From assembly GCF_015277775.1 (NCBI RefSeq), contig NZ_CP063849.1, forward strand, positions 2,666,001 to 2,730,000: a stretch of 64,000 nt of DNA, in the 5' to 3' direction. A program made the translations under genes and the position numbers. The notes beneath the pieces are model-generated. The model saw nothing but the letters and a program-made list of their open reading frames with translations. It was not told the DNA's origin and ran no database searches. Within the stretch, counting starts at the first letter, position 1, and the number at the start of each line of letters is the position of its first letter. Source of the DNA: Paludibaculum fermentans (GTDB lineage: Bacteria > Acidobacteriota > Terriglobia > Bryobacterales > Bryobacteraceae). Positions 62,170-64,000 of this stretch are shown here, piece by piece.

Positions 62170-63747
62170 TCAGTTTGAGCCCACAATGCCGATAGGCTCA
62201 CCCGAAACCACCATCTCCACGCGGCGGTTTTTCAAACGCCCCGCCTCGTTCGAATTCGAGGCGACCGGATTGGCTTTCCCCAGTCCAGCCGCACTCACCG
62301 TATCGGCAGGCACGCCCTGCCCGATCAAATACGCGCGCACCGAATTGGCGCGGCGCTCCGACAGCACTTGATTGTATTCTTCACTCCCGACGCTATCAGT
62401 GTGCCCCTCCAACTCGATCTTCAATCCTGGGTAGGCGAGCAGGATGCCGGAGACCTTGGCCATCTTCTCCCGGGCACCCGGCTTCAGTTCGTACTTGTCA
62501 AAGTCGAAGAGCACGTCAGCGATATTCACGATCAGGCCGCGAGCCGTCTCCTCGGTCTCCAGGACCGCGTTCAGTTGCTGGCGAAGCCGTTCCCTCAACT
62601 GAGCCTTCTCTTTCTCGGCCTGCAGGCGCGCCTGATCGGCCTGCAGCCTTGCCTGGTCGGCCGCACTCGCGCTCGCTCGGGCTTCCGCCGCCTGGGCGGC
62701 CAGAAGTCTCTGCTGCTCCGTGGCCGCGGCCCGGGCAGCGTCAGCCGCGGCCCGCTCTCGTTCGGCTCTCGCGGCAGCCAGGTCGGCTTCCCGTTTCGCC
62801 GCTTCCGCCGCCGCCCGCTCGGCATCGGCCTGGGCACGGCGCTGCTGTTCCAGGCTGGCCTGCTCGACGGCTCGCTCCGCCTCCGCCTTCTGCAGGGCCT
62901 GGGCCTCTTCATTCATCTTCCGGATCGTGATGATGCGCGCATCCTCGGCCATCTGCGCCGCTTCGCGCGCGTTCGTCTCCGACTCCTTTCGGTGGTTCCC
63001 ATGGTTCAGCAGGCCCGTGGCGTTCTCCAATCCGATCCGCGCTTTGTTGAACGTATCAGCCGCATACTGCTCGGCGCCCGCCAGCCGTGCGATCTCCACG
63101 GCGTTTTCCGCTTCGGCCAGTTGCAGCGGGCCCTTCGGATCGACCCGGACCGGCTTGTACTTACCCCGGTCGGCGACGTATTGCCCGCGTTTGAGAAGCT
63201 CGTACTTCGCCTCCACATCCTGGATCGTGCCCGTGGTGTCCTTTCGGACGAAATTCTCCGCGACCACGACATCGCTCGGCTGAGTCACGGCGAAGTACGG
63301 TTCGGCGGTCACAATGAGCGCGAAGCTCTGCAGATTGGTCGTGGAAAGCAGCTTCGCGTCATCGCCTTCCAGGACCACCTCGCCGATGTTGATGGCGCGG
63401 CCTTCCGGAGTGATCGCCCACATCACATAGGTCATGTACTCTGGGCCAAACTGGTTGGCGGCCGTCAGACGATCGAGGCGGGTCTCAATTTTAGTGGAGC
63501 CGAGTTCGCTCTTCACGGTCGCCTCACCTCGCGCAGCGGGCATCAACTCGGTTCCGCGGAAGTCGATCCTGGTGGTTCCCTTCCGATGGTGATAATTGAT
63601 CGCCTTCGTCGTGCGCGACACGACTCGAATGCGATAGATGGGGACGGACTCTGAAGAATCTGGCGGTGACGCCTGCGCCGCGGTGGGATTTGGAATCTGC
63701 GCCATCGCGGCGGCAATACTGGCCAGAACAGACAACACAATCTTCAT
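62170..63747 (-). CDS. OmpA-family protein with coiled coil
   Basis: A 525-aa protein. Signal peptide IVLSVLASIAAAMAQ (residues 3-17). A beta-rich N-terminal part runs to about 210. A helical DUF4398-like segment follows (AENAVEIARLAGAEQYAADT, then NAREAAQMAEDARIITIRKM). Then comes a long Ala/Glu/Arg coiled coil (about 265-395) and a C-terminal OmpA peptidoglycan-binding domain (about 405-510). The OmpA motifs are FDFDKYELKPGAREKM, LEGHTDSVGSEEYN, LSERRANSVRAYLI and NEAGRLKNRRVE. It probably links the outer membrane to peptidoglycan. GGAGGG lies about 11 bases before the ATG. Confidence 0.9.
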   Translation of the reverse strand: MKIVLSVLASIAAAMAQIPNPTAAQASPPDSSESVPIYRIRVVSRTTKAINYHHRKGTTRIDFRGTELMPAARGEATVKSELGSTKIETRLDRLTAANQFGPEYMTYVMWAITPEGRAINIGEVVLEGDDAKLLSTTNLQSFALIVTAEPYFAVTQPSDVVVAENFVRKDTTGTIQDVEAKYELLKRGQYVADRGKYKPVRVDPKGPLQLAEAENAVEIARLAGAEQYAADTFNKARIGLENATGLLNHGNHRKESETNAREAAQMAEDARIITIRKMNEEAQALQKAEAERAVEQASLEQQRRAQADAERAAAEAAKREADLAAARAERERAAADAARAAATEQQRLLAAQAAEARASASAADQARLQADQARLQAEKEKAQLRERLRQQLNAVLETEETARGLIVNIADVLFDFDKYELKPGAREKMAKVSGILLAYPGLKIELEGHTDSVGSEEYNQVLSERRANSVRAYLIGQGVPADTVSAAGLGKANPVASNSNEAGRLKNRRVEMVVSGEPIGIVGSN

Positions 63748-63966
63748 GTGTGTTCAGCCCTCCTACCGTGGGAAATTAGCAATCGCCTCGCCACACACCG
63801 GAATTCAACAACTTCGCCCGGAAGAAAGGGCGGCATTCCCGGCAATTAGGCATATTTTGCCGAAGAGCGTTTGGGTGCGCGGGTGACTTGGAGCCGCTTT
63901 CTTCGTCTTCCGCTTTCCTATTAGGTGCCCGGAGATTCTCCCTTCTAGCAGTCTGTGGCGGAAGTC
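63748..63966. other. intergenic region upstream of the OmpA-family gene
   Basis: Probably holds its promoter. No gene is supported up to the repeat at the window end. Confidence 0.25.
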
Positions 63967-64000
63967 CCGCTAGCCGCGCGGCAAGGGCTTGCGAGCCCAG
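63967..64000. repeat. dispersed intergenic repeat, copy 2 (inverted)
   Basis: The reverse strand from 64000 reads CTGGGCTCGCAAGCCCTT then GCCGCGCGGC, matching 22780-22812 in inverted orientation apart from two or three bases. It runs to the window edge, so the full length is unknown. Confidence 0.5.

Noticed and set aside
1-64000. CRISPR arrays, tRNA and rRNA genes
   Set aside because: No regularly spaced 25-40-bp repeats with unique spacers, no cloverleaf and no rRNA stretch were recognised on reading; the only regular array (60255-60346) has no spacers.

Overview
The window is GC-rich (around 60-65% by eye) and reads like a chromosomal segment of an acidobacterium of the Solibacter/Bryobacter type. 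The evidence is the gene inventory: an Oar-like TonB-dependent receptor, two orphan MacB/FtsX permeases each preceded by a PadR regulator, an ECF sigma factor paired with a membrane Ser/Thr kinase carrying a C-terminal beta-propeller, several secreted carboxypeptidase-regulatory-domain proteins, and DUF3857/transglutaminase proteins. No rRNA, tRNA, CRISPR array or replication origin was seen. The species assignment is inference.

Layout. 0-6 kb: 3' end of a TonB receptor, a membrane M48-like protein without its zinc motif, a transposase relic, and a phospholipase D-family enzyme. 6-13.6 kb: an Rrf2 regulator overlapping a c-type haem protein with a palindromic operator, a secreted regulatory-domain protein, an HD hydrolase plus cupin pair, a decayed GlxA-type regulator, and an SDR plus AraC regulator pair. 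13.7-22.6 kb: two overlapping DUF3857 proteins, an IS630-like helix-turn-helix protein, a GMC oxidoreductase with its small Tat subunit, a membrane protein and a methyltransferase-like protein. 23-30.5 kb: exported proteins of unknown role. These are a secreted protein ending in a probable papain-fold (Tox-PL-like) domain, a large Tat-type protein, and a shrunken, broken paralogue of that large protein. 30.7-34.8 kb: kinase and sigma-factor pair and two tiny secreted paralogues. 35-43.6 kb: 6-phosphogluconate dehydrogenase, a membrane protein, a PadR-permease unit with a second, chimeric PadR copy, a PilZ-like protein and a PhyH-family dioxygenase. 43.6-53.4 kb: a decayed secreted protein, a second PadR-permease unit, a regulatory-domain protein, a HEAT-repeat protein and an FG-GAP/VCBS protein.

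53.8-60.4 kb is the most accessory-looking stretch. It holds an XRE-like regulator convergent with a two-gene unit (a zinc-ribbon/DUF6166-like protein and an AbiJ/Abi_C-type abortive-infection protein). Beside it are a group II intron inserted antisense into another gene, a 260-bp direct repeat, and a 23-bp tandem repeat resembling an IS21 end. 61-64 kb: a mazEF-type toxin-antitoxin pair with a palindromic operator, and an OmpA-family protein.

The strongest candidates for something undescribed are the XRE/Abi/DUF6166 module (53.8-56.8 kb) and the exported papain-fold plus giant-protein cluster (23-30.5 kb). Function in both cases is inferred from motifs and context only.
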